Source: CAZFVY01 sp964522665
GTDB lineage: Bacteria; Verrucomicrobiota; Verrucomicrobiia; Limisphaerales; CAZFVY01
Direction of reading: 5' to 3'
Assembly (NCBI GenBank): GCA_964522665.1
Contig: CAZFVY010000022.1
Coordinates: forward strand, 1-64,000
Length of the DNA: 64,000 nucleotides
This document shows, piece by piece, positions 51,754 to 60,140 of the stretch; the stretch's first letter is position 1, and each line of letters opens with the position of its first letter. Under the pieces are notes generated by a model. That model made no database searches, had not been told where the DNA came from, and saw only the letters and a list, made by a program, of their open reading frames with translations. The translations under genes were made by a program, and so were the position numbers.

Positions 51754-53043
51754 CTAGATCTTTGAATGCTTCCTGGGCCGCCGTCCCGTCAGCTCTGGCG
51801 TTTGGGTCTTGTTCGTGGATTCCGGATGGCCAAGCTCGGCTTCAATTTCCTCGACCGTCGGCAGGCTGCCTTTCAGATTCTTGGGCAGGGATTCGACGAG
51901 CTTGGTTTGCCATTGGGCGACGCCGATCGGTTTTTTCAAATCGCGCAGCGCATACTCGACCGTGAGATTGTCGCGTTCTTTGCACAGCAGCAATCCGATG
52001 GACGGTTTGTCGTCGGCGTGGCGGAATTTGTCGTCGATGGCGGACAGATAAAAATTCATCTTGCCGGCGAACTCCGGCTCGAAGGTTTTCATCTTCAAAT
52101 CGATCACGACGTAACACCGCAGGTGGAGATGATAAAACAGCAGGTCGAGGTAATAATCCTGGTCGCTGATTTCGAGGTGATATTGCCGGCCGACAAACGC
52201 AAAGCCGACGCCGAGTTCGATCAGGAATTTCTGGATGTGGTCGAGCAGCCCTTGTTCGAGGTCGCGCTCGTGAGCGTCGCAGCGGAGGGTCAGAAAATCG
52301 AAATTGTAGGGGTCTTTGAGCGTTTGCTCCGCGAGGTCGGATTGCGGCGGCGGCAGGGTTCGTTGAAAGTTGGTGACGGCTTTGCCCTCGCGTTTGTGCA
52401 GTTGACTCTGAATGTGGTGGGAGAGGACCGCGCGCGACCAGCCGTATTCAATGGCCTTGTGGGCATACCAAAGACGCAGGAGCGGGTCTTTCAACTTCTG
52501 GAGCAGGAGGACATTTTGCCCCCAAGGAATCACGGTGAGCGCATTGGCCGGCCGCTCAGGGTTCAATTCTTGAACCAGTGGTCGGAGAATCGCGGCGGGC
52601 AATTGTAGCACAGGCTGTGCTACAATTTCAGAACCCGTCGGAACACCGGGCGTTTTTCCGGCCACCGGCAATTGTAGCACAGCCTGTGCTACAATTGAGT
52701 CAGCTTGGGAATAGCCCAGGTAGAACGCCCGCATCCGGTAAAGATTATGCCGGGAAAATCCAGCCATTTGCGGAAAGGCCCGGGTCAGGTCGCGCGAGAG
52801 ATGGTCAATGACCTGATCGCCCCATTTGTGTTTTTTCTGGCGTTCAACAATGGCTTTGCCGATGTCCCAATACAGAACGATTAACTCGCGGTTGACTGAA
52901 ACGGCCGCCCGAAGTTGGACGGACCGAACGCGGGTTTTGAGGTCGGCGAGGAAGGCGGCGTAGCCAGTCGGCAGCCCGACGGTCCTTCCGCCACCGCGGC
53001 GGACGGCTTTCGGCGGATTGGGCGCTGTCCTTCGTTTTGCCAT
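51754..53043 (-). CDS. DUF1016/YhcG-type PD-(D/E)XK nuclease with in-frame palindromic insertions
   Basis: 429 residues. The N-terminal DUF1016_N helix domain (AAFLADLKTRVRSVQLRAAV, NRELIVLYWDIGKAIVERQ, GWGA-like HKWGDQVIDHLSRDL) is followed by the nuclease domain (GVGFAFVGRQYHLEISDQDY, YLDLLFYHLHLRCYVVIDLK), which has the D-(x)n-ExK-type residues. Family members are linked to recombination and mobile elements. Between residues about 115 and 150, in the linker after LYRMRAFYLGY, are two near-identical IVAQAVLQL and IVAQPVLQL segments, each encoded by a 27-bp DNA palindrome. The ending (GRRPRKHSKI) is basic. Confidence 0.88.
   Translation of the reverse strand: MAKRRTAPNPPKAVRRGGGRTVGLPTGYAAFLADLKTRVRSVQLRAAVSVNRELIVLYWDIGKAIVERQKKHKWGDQVIDHLSRDLTRAFPQMAGFSRHNLYRMRAFYLGYSQADSIVAQAVLQLPVAGKTPGVPTGSEIVAQPVLQLPAAILRPLVQELNPERPANALTVIPWGQNVLLLQKLKDPLLRLWYAHKAIEYGWSRAVLSHHIQSQLHKREGKAVTNFQRTLPPPQSDLAEQTLKDPYNFDFLTLRCDAHERDLEQGLLDHIQKFLIELGVGFAFVGRQYHLEISDQDYYLDLLFYHLHLRCYVVIDLKMKTFEPEFAGKMNFYLSAIDDKFRHADDKPSIGLLLCKERDNLTVEYALRDLKKPIGVAQWQTKLVESLPKNLKGSLPTVEEIEAELGHPESTNKTQTPELTGRRPRKHSKI
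52601..52697. repeat. Two 27-bp palindromes inside the DUF1016 coding sequence
   Basis: 52601-52627 and 52670-52696 both read AATTGTAGCACAG, one centre base (G or C), CTGTGCTACAATT, giving 13-bp perfect arms. They are 69 bases apart (23 codons) and each spans nine codons, so the reading frame is kept. Extended by one base the second has 14-bp arms. They look like a repeat that inserted into, and is tolerated by, a protein linker. Confidence 0.85.
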
Positions 53044-53199
53044 GCAAATAATTCTTCGAATGGTCCGTTTCAGACGAGTTCAAGCTGGTTCACGAATCCT
53101 GGCGCCATGATGCATAAACCGGTCGTGTTGGAAAGCGTTTGTTCGTCGTGAACGTGGCAAGAGGAACATCTCGTCCAGCGTGTTACGCATAGTCGCCCC

Positions 53200-54108
53200 T
53201 CAACCCGCCACGGCGAGGTGGCCGAGGGCGAGAAGGCCGTAGTAGGTGTATTCGCAGTCGAGGGCTTCATCGTTCCAATGGCCGTGGAAACCGCCTTCGT
53301 TGGTCCAGAGTGAATCGAGGAAATCGAGGCAGGGGTCGCGAATCGGCGCGAGGTCGCACTGGAGCGCGGACAACGCGTGCAGGGAGGTGGCGGTTGAGAG
53401 CAAGTCGGGCACGGGGGTCCGCGGCATCGCCACGAAGCCGCCCTCGGGGCGGCAGCGGGAGAGCAGCCAGGCGCCGACGTCCGGGTTGATCGGCAGCGCG
53501 AGATGCCGCAGCAGCGTCACGGCGGCCGCGGTGGCGTTGGTTGAACCGTCGGGCAGTCCGCGTTCGTTGGCCCAAGCGCCGTCGCCGGTCTCGAGGAACT
53601 TCAGGCATTGCGCGAAGCGCAATGGTTCCCGCAATTCGACTCCCAGGTCGAGATAAGCCCCGCAGGCGAGCAGGCAGCCGTACGCGTTGCCGGCGGCGGC
53701 GCCGCGTTTGGGGTGAAATCCGCCGTCGGAAGCGCGGTACTCGCCGACGCGCGCGGCGAGGCGCCGACGCCACTCTTCCGTTCGCGGACTCGCGGCGGGA
53801 ACGTTCGAGCGGGCCAGCGCGGCCCACGCCCGGGCGAGGCAGCAGAGGTGCACAAAGTCCAGCGCTTCACCGTCGCCGAAGCCGCTCAGATAGCCGGCGG
53901 TCCCCTCGGCGGGCGGCTCGGCCTGGAGGGCGAGCAGCCCATCGAGGGCGAACACGGTGTAGTAGAGATCGCTCTGGCCGGCGCGGTCGCGGAAACCGCC
54001 GTCTTCATTCTGCTGGCGGAGCAGGAAATCCCGCACTAGTTCGGCGGACTCACCCAACAGCGTCGGCGACAGCCGGGCGACCTGCAGCATTTCGAGCCTC
54101 AAACTCAT
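53200..54108 (-). CDS. Prenyltransferase/squalene-cyclase-type alpha-toroid protein
   Basis: A 302-residue single-domain protein of prenyltransferase/squalene-oxidase repeats (QW-like and GG motifs): RQQNEDGGFRDRAGQSDLYY, GEYRASDGGFHPKRGAAAGN, LETGDGAWANERGLPDGSTN, CRPEGGFVAMPRTPVPDLLS and LWTNEGGFHGHWNDEALDCE. This is the alpha-alpha toroid of protein prenyltransferase beta subunits and terpene cyclase beta domains. Near the end, EALDCEYTYYGLLAL resembles the Asp-x-Cys zinc site of geranylgeranyltransferase beta chains; no class II cyclase DxDD is evident. It overlaps the polyprenyl synthase gene by 59 bases. It may bind or act on the prenyl product of that enzyme. Confidence 0.8.
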   Translation of the reverse strand: MSLRLEMLQVARLSPTLLGESAELVRDFLLRQQNEDGGFRDRAGQSDLYYTVFALDGLLALQAEPPAEGTAGYLSGFGDGEALDFVHLCCLARAWAALARSNVPAASPRTEEWRRRLAARVGEYRASDGGFHPKRGAAAGNAYGCLLACGAYLDLGVELREPLRFAQCLKFLETGDGAWANERGLPDGSTNATAAAVTLLRHLALPINPDVGAWLLSRCRPEGGFVAMPRTPVPDLLSTATSLHALSALQCDLAPIRDPCLDFLDSLWTNEGGFHGHWNDEALDCEYTYYGLLALGHLAVAG

Positions 54109-55780
54109 GGCACCAGCCTTTGATTTCGGTGTCGTTGAAGATTTTGCCGATGACGCGGCGCAGCAGCCCCTTGAGGTTGGCGTTCTCCACGTCGCGCAGC
54201 GAGCGGATCGCCTCTTCCTTGTAGCTTTCCAGCAGCGTTTTCGCCCGCTCACCAACGCCCAGTTCGGCGTAAAGCGCCTCGATTTTCTCCGTGGTGACGC
54301 CCGCCGGAACCGACCGGCGCCAAAGGGATTCGAGCGTTTGTTTCGGTTCGCCCGAGGCCCGCTCGTGCGCCAAACCCAGGAGCAGGCTCGGGCGCAGCGC
54401 GGCGATGTCGTTCGTGTCGCCGCTCGCGCCCAGATCGCTCAAATCATCGCGAATCTGATACGCGATGCCGAGCGCCTCACTGTAGTCCGCCAGAGAATCG
54501 GAGACTTCCTCGTGCGCGTCCACGCCGGCGTAAAGCGCGCCGAGGCGCAACGCCACCTCGAACGCCGGCGCGGTTTTCTGACGGAAGATGTCGAGCACCG
54601 CCAGGCTCGTGAGCGGCGCCGGCTGGCGCGCCCAGACCAATTCGGCGCCTTGGCCGCGGCAGAGCTGGCGCTGGCCCGCGGCGGCGGCGAGCAGCATCCC
54701 GGCCTTTTGTTCGGCCGAAGCCGCGCATTCCCCGATCAGGCGATAGCCTTCGCCGATCAGCAAATCACCGACGTTCAGCGCCACGGGGACGCCGTGTTCC
54801 TCGTGTACCGTCTTTTCGCCGTAACGGCGTGCGTCGTTATCCTCGATGTCGTCGTGGATCAACGAGGCCTTGTGAAAGCATTCGACGGCGACGGCGATCT
54901 TGCGAACGTCTTCCGGCAGCGGGGCGCCCGGAGTGTCGCGCAGGGCCTGAAACGCCGCGACCGCGAGAAACGGCCGCCAGCGTTTGCCGGCGCGCGTCAA
55001 CCAATCGCGGGCAATTAGTTCCGTCTCGCCCTCCGCCCGCCCCATGACGCGTCCGAGTTCCTCGGTGGTGAACCAGGAATCAACCTCGTCACGCAGCGCG
55101 CCCAAATCGAGGCGGCGGGTCTGGTCGTCGCTGGTGAGGTGAATCACGTCCCAAATCCAGTCGAGATCGACCGTCGTATCAATGCAATCATCCTGCAGCA
55201 GTGGAATGGCGATGCCGGGAATCGCGGCGGCTTCCATGTAGGGAAACGCCCGTTCGAGGACGCTCAGGCAACTGACGCCGACGATCGCCTCGATCTTGCC
55301 GGTTTGAATCAACGACATGACGATCGCCGAGCCTTCCGCGACCAGCACCGCGTACCCGAGGCGTTCGGCCTCGCTTTGCAGGTCCTGGATCGAGCACAGG
55401 CCGCATTGCTTGCACAGCAAACCGAATTCATCGAACGGCGCCGGGCACTTGCTCTCAATGCGCAGACATTTCGGCAGGAGCAGCAGCCGACGCTCGAACG
55501 GCACCGCCGCGAGCGGCTCGCGCCACATTTCGTTGTTCAGCAGCACGCCGACGTAGTCGCGGTAAATCGGCTCCAGCTTGAGGCTCGCCACGATCCGGTC
55601 CGCGTGCTCCTTCAACTCGTCCGCGGGCATGGGCGGCACCGGGTTGAATTCCTTCAGGTAATGCCGGACCGCCTGCAGGATGTGGGTGCGCTGGAGCGGC
55701 GTCTGCGGGATGTTCTTCTTCGGCGCGCGGAAGCGCTGCGTGGGAACCGGCCGCGGGAGGGTTAAGGTCGAGGTCGTCAT
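54050..55780 (-). CDS. DUF116 domain fused to a trans-polyprenyl diphosphate synthase
   Basis: 576 residues. Residues about 40-215 form a DUF116 domain with a cysteine cluster (C105, C112, C123, C126, C129: LPKCLRIES, KCPAPF, LLCKQCGLCS) and further C171 and C199, likely binding iron-sulfur. Residues about 225-575 are a polyprenyl synthetase with GKRWRPFL, the first Asp-rich motif HDDIED (309-314) and the second YQIRDDLSDL (D445, D446, D449). The enzyme would condense isopentenyl diphosphate with allylic diphosphates. Its start overlaps the end of the radical SAM gene by four bases. The fusion ties prenyl-chain synthesis to a redox-type domain; its function is not known to me. Confidence 0.9.
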   Translation of the reverse strand: MTTSTLTLPRPVPTQRFRAPKKNIPQTPLQRTHILQAVRHYLKEFNPVPPMPADELKEHADRIVASLKLEPIYRDYVGVLLNNEMWREPLAAVPFERRLLLLPKCLRIESKCPAPFDEFGLLCKQCGLCSIQDLQSEAERLGYAVLVAEGSAIVMSLIQTGKIEAIVGVSCLSVLERAFPYMEAAAIPGIAIPLLQDDCIDTTVDLDWIWDVIHLTSDDQTRRLDLGALRDEVDSWFTTEELGRVMGRAEGETELIARDWLTRAGKRWRPFLAVAAFQALRDTPGAPLPEDVRKIAVAVECFHKASLIHDDIEDNDARRYGEKTVHEEHGVPVALNVGDLLIGEGYRLIGECAASAEQKAGMLLAAAAGQRQLCRGQGAELVWARQPAPLTSLAVLDIFRQKTAPAFEVALRLGALYAGVDAHEEVSDSLADYSEALGIAYQIRDDLSDLGASGDTNDIAALRPSLLLGLAHERASGEPKQTLESLWRRSVPAGVTTEKIEALYAELGVGERAKTLLESYKEEAIRSLRDVENANLKGLLRRVIGKIFNDTEIKGWCHEFEARNAAGRPAVADAVG

Positions 55781-57030
55781 GGCATGGGAGCGGGTTCGGG
55801 ACGGGAACTACAACGGGTGGCCGGCGGTTTGGCCGCGTGGCGATAAGCGCCAAAGTCGTGAAACCAATGCCGCTTGGCAAAGCGGTACATCCAATGGCGT
55901 TCGGGAATCTCCTGGCCGGGCAGATGCTGGCTGAACCGCGGCTGCATGGCCTCGAGTTCGGCCAGCGCGGTGCCGCGGCTGGTCGTGTCGCGCGCGCCGT
56001 GCTTGAGGACCAGTTCTTTGACCAAATCGGGCCGTTCGAGCACGACGCAGCCACGCGTGGCTTGCGCGGAGAGATCGCGAAAATCTTTCAGGAACGCCGA
56101 TCTCGTCATCAACTCAAACGCGCTCGGGTGGTCATGGATGTTTTCGGTGGCGAACTGGATGATCGGGCACGGCTCGATGTCGCCGCGCGGGCTGATGTGG
56201 TGGCTGATGCCCGTGGCCATCGGACAAAGCGCCTGGCCACGATCGTCGTAGTAAGCGTCGATCATCGCGATCGGCATCTTGGCGCGCATTTCGACGACAA
56301 ACTTCCGCACCTGCACGAGTTGCTCGGGGCGCAACGCCAGCTCGGCGGTCATCTTCGGGCCGACCGGCCGGTAGCTGTGATACCAGACGTAATGAACGCC
56401 GAGGTCGATCAATTGCCGCAACCAATTCTCGGTGAGCAATTCGTCGATATTCGACTGACAAAGGCTGGTGGCGACGCCGGTGAGGAGGCGTTGATCCAGG
56501 CAATTCTGGAGGCCGCGCAGGCTTTTGCTAAAGACGTCCTTGCGACCGCGGCGCTGATCGCTGACGAGTTCGCGGCCTTCGAGGCTGACCAGCGGCGTCA
56601 CGTTGCCGAGGCGCCGCAAGCGGGCCGCCACTTCCGGCGTGATGAACTGGCCGTTCGTGAAAACTTGAAAGTAGCAGCCTGGATGGGCCGCGAGCATATC
56701 AAGCAACTCGGGATGCATGAACGGTTCGCCACCGAGGATTCCAAAAAAACTGTTCCCGTGGGCCTTGGCGTCGTCAATCAAACGGTTCATCGCCGTCAGG
56801 TCGATGCTCTCACGGGGAGCCTCGACATCGACCCAGCAACCCTGGCAACGCAGGTTGCAACTATTGATGATCGAGACGTATAGGAATGGGGGGAAATATT
56901 CGCCGCGCTTGATCCGACGCTTGAAACGCTCGACCGAGAGCATGCCCTTGACGCCGAAATTCCACGCGAATTTCCAAATCAACCGCTGATCGGCCGTCCG
57001 CAGCGTTCGGGTAATCAGCTTCAGCAGCAT
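55777..57030 (-). CDS. Radical SAM enzyme of the prenyl-associated operon
   Basis: 417 residues. YVSIINSCNLRCQGCWVDVE holds the CX3CX2C cluster motif (C58, C62, C65) that binds the SAM-reducing 4Fe-4S cluster, and FFGILGGEPFMHPELLDMLA is the GGE motif. QVFTNGQFITPEVAARL and PLVSLEGRE follow. A later cysteine set (CPMATGISHHISPRGDIEPC, plus C in TRGCVVL) resembles a SPASM/Twitch-type auxiliary cluster. It lies 24 bases after the ferredoxin gene and overlaps the DUF116-prenyl synthase gene by four bases. It is reminiscent of hopanoid HpnH but not clearly that enzyme. Probably it modifies an isoprenoid or a peptide substrate. Confidence 0.9.
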   Translation of the reverse strand: MLLKLITRTLRTADQRLIWKFAWNFGVKGMLSVERFKRRIKRGEYFPPFLYVSIINSCNLRCQGCWVDVEAPRESIDLTAMNRLIDDAKAHGNSFFGILGGEPFMHPELLDMLAAHPGCYFQVFTNGQFITPEVAARLRRLGNVTPLVSLEGRELVSDQRRGRKDVFSKSLRGLQNCLDQRLLTGVATSLCQSNIDELLTENWLRQLIDLGVHYVWYHSYRPVGPKMTAELALRPEQLVQVRKFVVEMRAKMPIAMIDAYYDDRGQALCPMATGISHHISPRGDIEPCPIIQFATENIHDHPSAFELMTRSAFLKDFRDLSAQATRGCVVLERPDLVKELVLKHGARDTTSRGTALAELEAMQPRFSQHLPGQEIPERHWMYRFAKRHWFHDFGAYRHAAKPPATRCSSRPEPAPMP

Positions 57031-57054
57031 GGTTCTGGGTGGCTAAGCAAGCGC

Positions 57055-57900
57055 CTAATTCTGCAGAGCAGCCTGCGCCTTGGCGGCGGCGGCCACCGCC
57101 CGCCGCTGGATTTCCTCCGGCGAAGGGAGCGACATGAGTACTTCCGCCGGGATGTCCCCCATCTGCGCCAGTTTGGTCAGACACTTCTGGCGTTCCTTGA
57201 GCGCCTTGTCGGCGTCGCGTTCCTTCGAGAATCGCGATTTGGCGCGGTCGCTGCGGTCGCGGAGCAGTTGGTAAACGTCGCCGCCCAAAAGCGCCGAAAT
57301 ATCGACCTTCATCTTCTCGCGCTGCAAATCGGCGTCGCTCACCAGGTCGCCGTTGATCGGACCGGAGCGATATTTGGGGAACATGATCGCGGCCTCCGGG
57401 CAGACGCGGGAGCAGGCCGGACAGTTGGTCTTGCAGTTGTCGTTGTTCTGGACCTGGATGCGTTTGTCGCCGTCCACGCCATAGACGTCGAACAGGCAGA
57501 AGCTCAGGCACTGCATGCAATTCGTACAGCGATCATAATCGATCACCGGAAACCACGGTTTCCACTCCCCTTGCCGGACCGCGCCGGTTTCGCCCCGGAC
57601 GGTTTCGACCAATCCGGCGACGCGCGGCGCGTCCCAGCCGGTGATGTCTTGAAAGCGAACCTTGGTCTCCCCGCCCCCGTCCTCCGCCACCGGCGGATGG
57701 CCGTCGCCGAATCGGCCGAGCACTAAGAGCGAACTGCGATCCGCCGGCGCCACGGTCCCCGTTCCGCTGGCCCGGGTCACGGCGTACCCTTTTTCCAGCA
57801 AAGCGGACATCGCCGCGTAACGGTCCGCGGCCGCCAACGGCTCCGCGCCCGCGCCTTCGTAAAGGACGACCCGCAAGGTGGTCTGGTCTTTGAGGCTCAT
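57055..57900 (-). CDS. Two-cluster 4Fe-4S ferredoxin-domain protein
   Basis: 281 residues. A non-ferredoxin N-terminal domain (about 1-110, LLVLGRFGDGHPPVAEDGGG) precedes two cluster sites: IDYDRCTNCMQCLSFCLFDV (C125, C128, C131, C135) and NNDNCKTNCPACSRVCPEAA (C156, C160, C163, C167), the second with an atypical CX3CX2CX3C spacing. The C-terminal 90 residues are helical and charged. It begins four bases after the HdrA-like gene and is followed by the radical SAM gene. Likely role: electron supply to the radical SAM enzyme. Confidence 0.87.
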   Translation of the reverse strand: MSLKDQTTLRVVLYEGAGAEPLAAADRYAAMSALLEKGYAVTRASGTGTVAPADRSSLLVLGRFGDGHPPVAEDGGGETKVRFQDITGWDAPRVAGLVETVRGETGAVRQGEWKPWFPVIDYDRCTNCMQCLSFCLFDVYGVDGDKRIQVQNNDNCKTNCPACSRVCPEAAIMFPKYRSGPINGDLVSDADLQREKMKVDISALLGGDVYQLLRDRSDRAKSRFSKERDADKALKERQKCLTKLAQMGDIPAEVLMSLPSPEEIQRRAVAAAAKAQAALQN

Positions 57901-57904
57901 AAAT

Positions 57905-58300
57905 TCAAGCGGCGACGGGCGCCTCGGCCGCGGGTGGCGCCGTGGCCTTGCCCGCGGGGACGTTCGGTTTCATAACCGGATCGGACAAGGCCGCGTTCAC
58001 CTCGACGGCGGGTTGGACGCGCATATTCAGAATCTCGGCGCCTTCGGCGGGCAACGGCGCGCCGGCGGCGTTGAACAGCCATTTCACCGCGCGAGGGTAA
58101 CACGCGGCGATCTTCAATGGGGCGGCGTCGGCCAGCCGTTTCAGCGCGGGATCGCGCCGGGCCGACATCTCACACAAATCCGCTACCGCCTCGAACGCCG
58201 CGCCGGAATCGCACAGTCGCTGGAGGACCGCCGCCTTAACCTCTTTCGGCACCACTTGGGCGTAGGTGCAGTTGCAGAATAGAATACGCGGAGCCGTCAT
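57905..58300 (-). CDS. Stand-alone HdrA-like cysteine-rich N-terminal domain protein
   Basis: 131 residues. MTAPRILFCNCTYAQVVPKE has a C9-N-C11 pair; VADLCEMSARRDPALK carries C43 and LKIAACYPRAVKWLFNAAG carries C67. The spacing and the ACxPRxxxWLF phrase parallel the N-terminal iron-sulfur domain of heterodisulfide reductase HdrA (VVAACSPRTHEPLF). The C-terminal 40 residues are Ala/Pro/Val-rich and likely unstructured. ATG at 58300 is chosen; an upstream extension to 58531 is basic and not family-like. It is the first gene of the five-gene operon. Confidence 0.75.
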   Translation of the reverse strand: MTAPRILFCNCTYAQVVPKEVKAAVLQRLCDSGAAFEAVADLCEMSARRDPALKRLADAAPLKIAACYPRAVKWLFNAAGAPLPAEGAEILNMRVQPAVEVNAALSDPVMKPNVPAGKATAPPAAEAPVAA

Positions 58301-58509
58301 GATTTGCTCCGCGAGCGTATCATCGGTTAAAACAGACCGCAACCGGTCGTTTTTTGCTCGATTCCACCGGAAAAGGACTATGGCCAGGAGGTCGGTCTCG
58401 CGTCGAAAATGCGCCGCGACGGTCCGACAAGGCGAAACACCGGAGCGAGCGATATTCGTGATTCTATTTTGGCGAGCTTGTTGGGGGGGGATTGAGACTC
58501 GCGCCGGCG

Positions 58510-59301
58510 CTAATAGAGCACGCTTAAACAAGTCAATCCCGCCTCGGCCTTCTGCAACTCTGAAATGTCCAATGCGTTAACATCGCATCCTTTCGCGCGC
58601 AGGAGGTCCGCGGTTTTGGGAGAGCTCGCCGCGACGAAAACGCGGCCGTTGACGGTCAGCGTGTTGGCGCCCCACGGCTCGTCGGGCGGCGTCGCCAGGA
58701 GTTCGAAACCGGCGAACGGGAACGGGTCCACCCAATCGTGATTGACGAGGATCAAGCGGTCTCCGACGAGCGTGCAGGCGGTTTTCAGGTGGAGACAACG
58801 GCGCACGGAGACCGGTTGGACCCGGTAACCAAAAGGTTGGGTGATTTCGGCGAACTGCAGGATGCCTTCGAGGTTGGTCCGGCTCGAAAGTCCGACGAAT
58901 AACCGGCGCCCCGCGCGGAGGACGTCGCCTCCCTCCAATGTCCCCGGCGATTGGATTCGGCGCAGAGGCCGCTCCCCGGCGAGGGCTTGCGCGATGCCCT
59001 CGATTTCCGGCCGGCGGGACGGCGCGCCCATCGCGCAGATGACGGCTACTTCCTCCAGAACAACCGCCGCGTCCTCAACAAAGACCGCGTCGGGTAGCGT
59101 GGGTTCCGCCGGCAGGAGAGTCACGCGGATGCCGGCGGACTCGAGGGCGACCCGATACGCGGCGTGTTGCGCCACGGCCAATCCGACGTCGAACGGGCGC
59201 CGGGGCAAATGCAGCAATTCACACCCGGCCAGCGAATCGCTGACACCCCGCGCGATTCCGCGCGTCAGCGTCGAACCGATACTACTTTCCCAGCCAGCCA
59301 T
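58510..59301 (-). CDS. Dimethylarginine dimethylaminohydrolase (DDAH)-like enzyme
   Basis: 263 residues of the amidinotransferase superfamily, which hydrolyses N-methylated arginines to citrulline and methylamines. TRGIARGVSDSLAGCEL opens the domain; LPDAVFVEDAAVV (70-82) holds the substrate-binding acidic residues, SPGTLEGGDVL follows, H171 in RRCLHLKTACTLV is the catalytic His and C258 in AGLTCLSVLY the nucleophile. All are in DDAH positions and the length fits. ATG at 59301 overlaps the end of the upstream YdcF-like gene by 20 bases; a later TTG is possible. The physiological substrate might differ. Confidence 0.9.
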   Translation of the reverse strand: MAGWESSIGSTLTRGIARGVSDSLAGCELLHLPRRPFDVGLAVAQHAAYRVALESAGIRVTLLPAEPTLPDAVFVEDAAVVLEEVAVICAMGAPSRRPEIEGIAQALAGERPLRRIQSPGTLEGGDVLRAGRRLFVGLSSRTNLEGILQFAEITQPFGYRVQPVSVRRCLHLKTACTLVGDRLILVNHDWVDPFPFAGFELLATPPDEPWGANTLTVNGRVFVAASSPKTADLLRAKGCDVNALDISELQKAEAGLTCLSVLY

Positions 59302-60067
59302 GCCAGCGGTAGTAGAACCAGCCGGTTTCCTCATGCACGTAGATTTCGAGGTCCTCGAAACCGCGCAATTGGGGAAAGAGGGAATACCATTGCCCGCTAT
59401 CGATCTGGTTAAGCCCGCGAAAATCGCAGGCGACGCAAACGATGGGCACGCCGATGGTCCGAAAGGCCGCCTCCGCGCGGCGCATGTGAAAAGCGGAGGT
59501 GACGATGATAACCTTTTTCCACCCCCGCTCCTTGCACAGCTTCGCGGCGCGCAATGCCTCATCATGGGTGCTGGCGCAGACGCCCAAGTCCACGACTGGC
59601 GCGGCGGGTATGCCCCACGCCTTGAACCAATGTTGCAGCAACTGCGTTTCGGACCAGGGATGTTCCGATTGCTGGGTGCCCCCGCCGCTGATGACCATGG
59701 CGCCGCCCTTGTTTTGCCGCATGAGTTCCAGCGAGGTCACCACGCGATCCACGGTGTCGCCCAGGTCAAATCCGAGCAAATCGTAGGGCGAAGCCGTCAG
59801 CGTCCCGCCCAGCATAAAGACCGCGTCGCAAGTCGGAATCTCTCCTTGGGCAGAGCGCGCGTAGGGGCGTTCCAACGAGGCAAGCAAGCGGGCGGGGACC
59901 GGCGTGGCGCCGATCACCCAGATAATGACAATCAGGACTCCCAGATAGATGGCGCCTTGCCAGCGGCGGCGCCGGGCAAGGCTGGCGGCCTCGAGCACCA
60001 ACAGGAACCAGACCATTCCGATCGGATGCAGTATGGGCAAAAACGTGTCCCAGAGCCAACTCAACAT
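59282..60067 (-). CDS. YdcF/ElyC family (DUF218) membrane protein
   Basis: 261 residues with two N-terminal membrane helices (about 7-28 and 36-56), then a DUF218 domain: AVFMLGGTLTASPYD, GGAMVISGGGTQQSEHPWSE, STHDEALRAAKLCKERGWKK and VTSAFHMRRAEAAFRTIGV are the ordered family motifs. ElyC and SanA relatives act in envelope or peptidoglycan/undecaprenyl lipid homeostasis in the inner membrane. Its end overlaps the DDAH gene by 20 bases, so the two are cotranscribed, although no shared function is apparent. Confidence 0.93.
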   Translation of the reverse strand: MLSWLWDTFLPILHPIGMVWFLLVLEAASLARRRRWQGAIYLGVLIVIIWVIGATPVPARLLASLERPYARSAQGEIPTCDAVFMLGGTLTASPYDLLGFDLGDTVDRVVTSLELMRQNKGGAMVISGGGTQQSEHPWSETQLLQHWFKAWGIPAAPVVDLGVCASTHDEALRAAKLCKERGWKKVIIVTSAFHMRRAEAAFRTIGVPIVCVACDFRGLNQIDSGQWYSLFPQLRGFEDLEIYVHEETGWFYYRWHGWLGK

Positions 60068-60140
60068 GCGATTACCTTAGCGACTTGCCCGGTGAAAGAC
60101 GAACGATTTTCATAATTGGCGCCCATTTGTCGCGCGGTCA

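Noticed and set aside
55777..57030. Calling the radical SAM gene hpnH and the operon hopanoid biosynthesis
   Set aside because: No squalene-hopene cyclase or other hpn genes are present, and the single-domain toroid protein lacks a visible DxDD motif.
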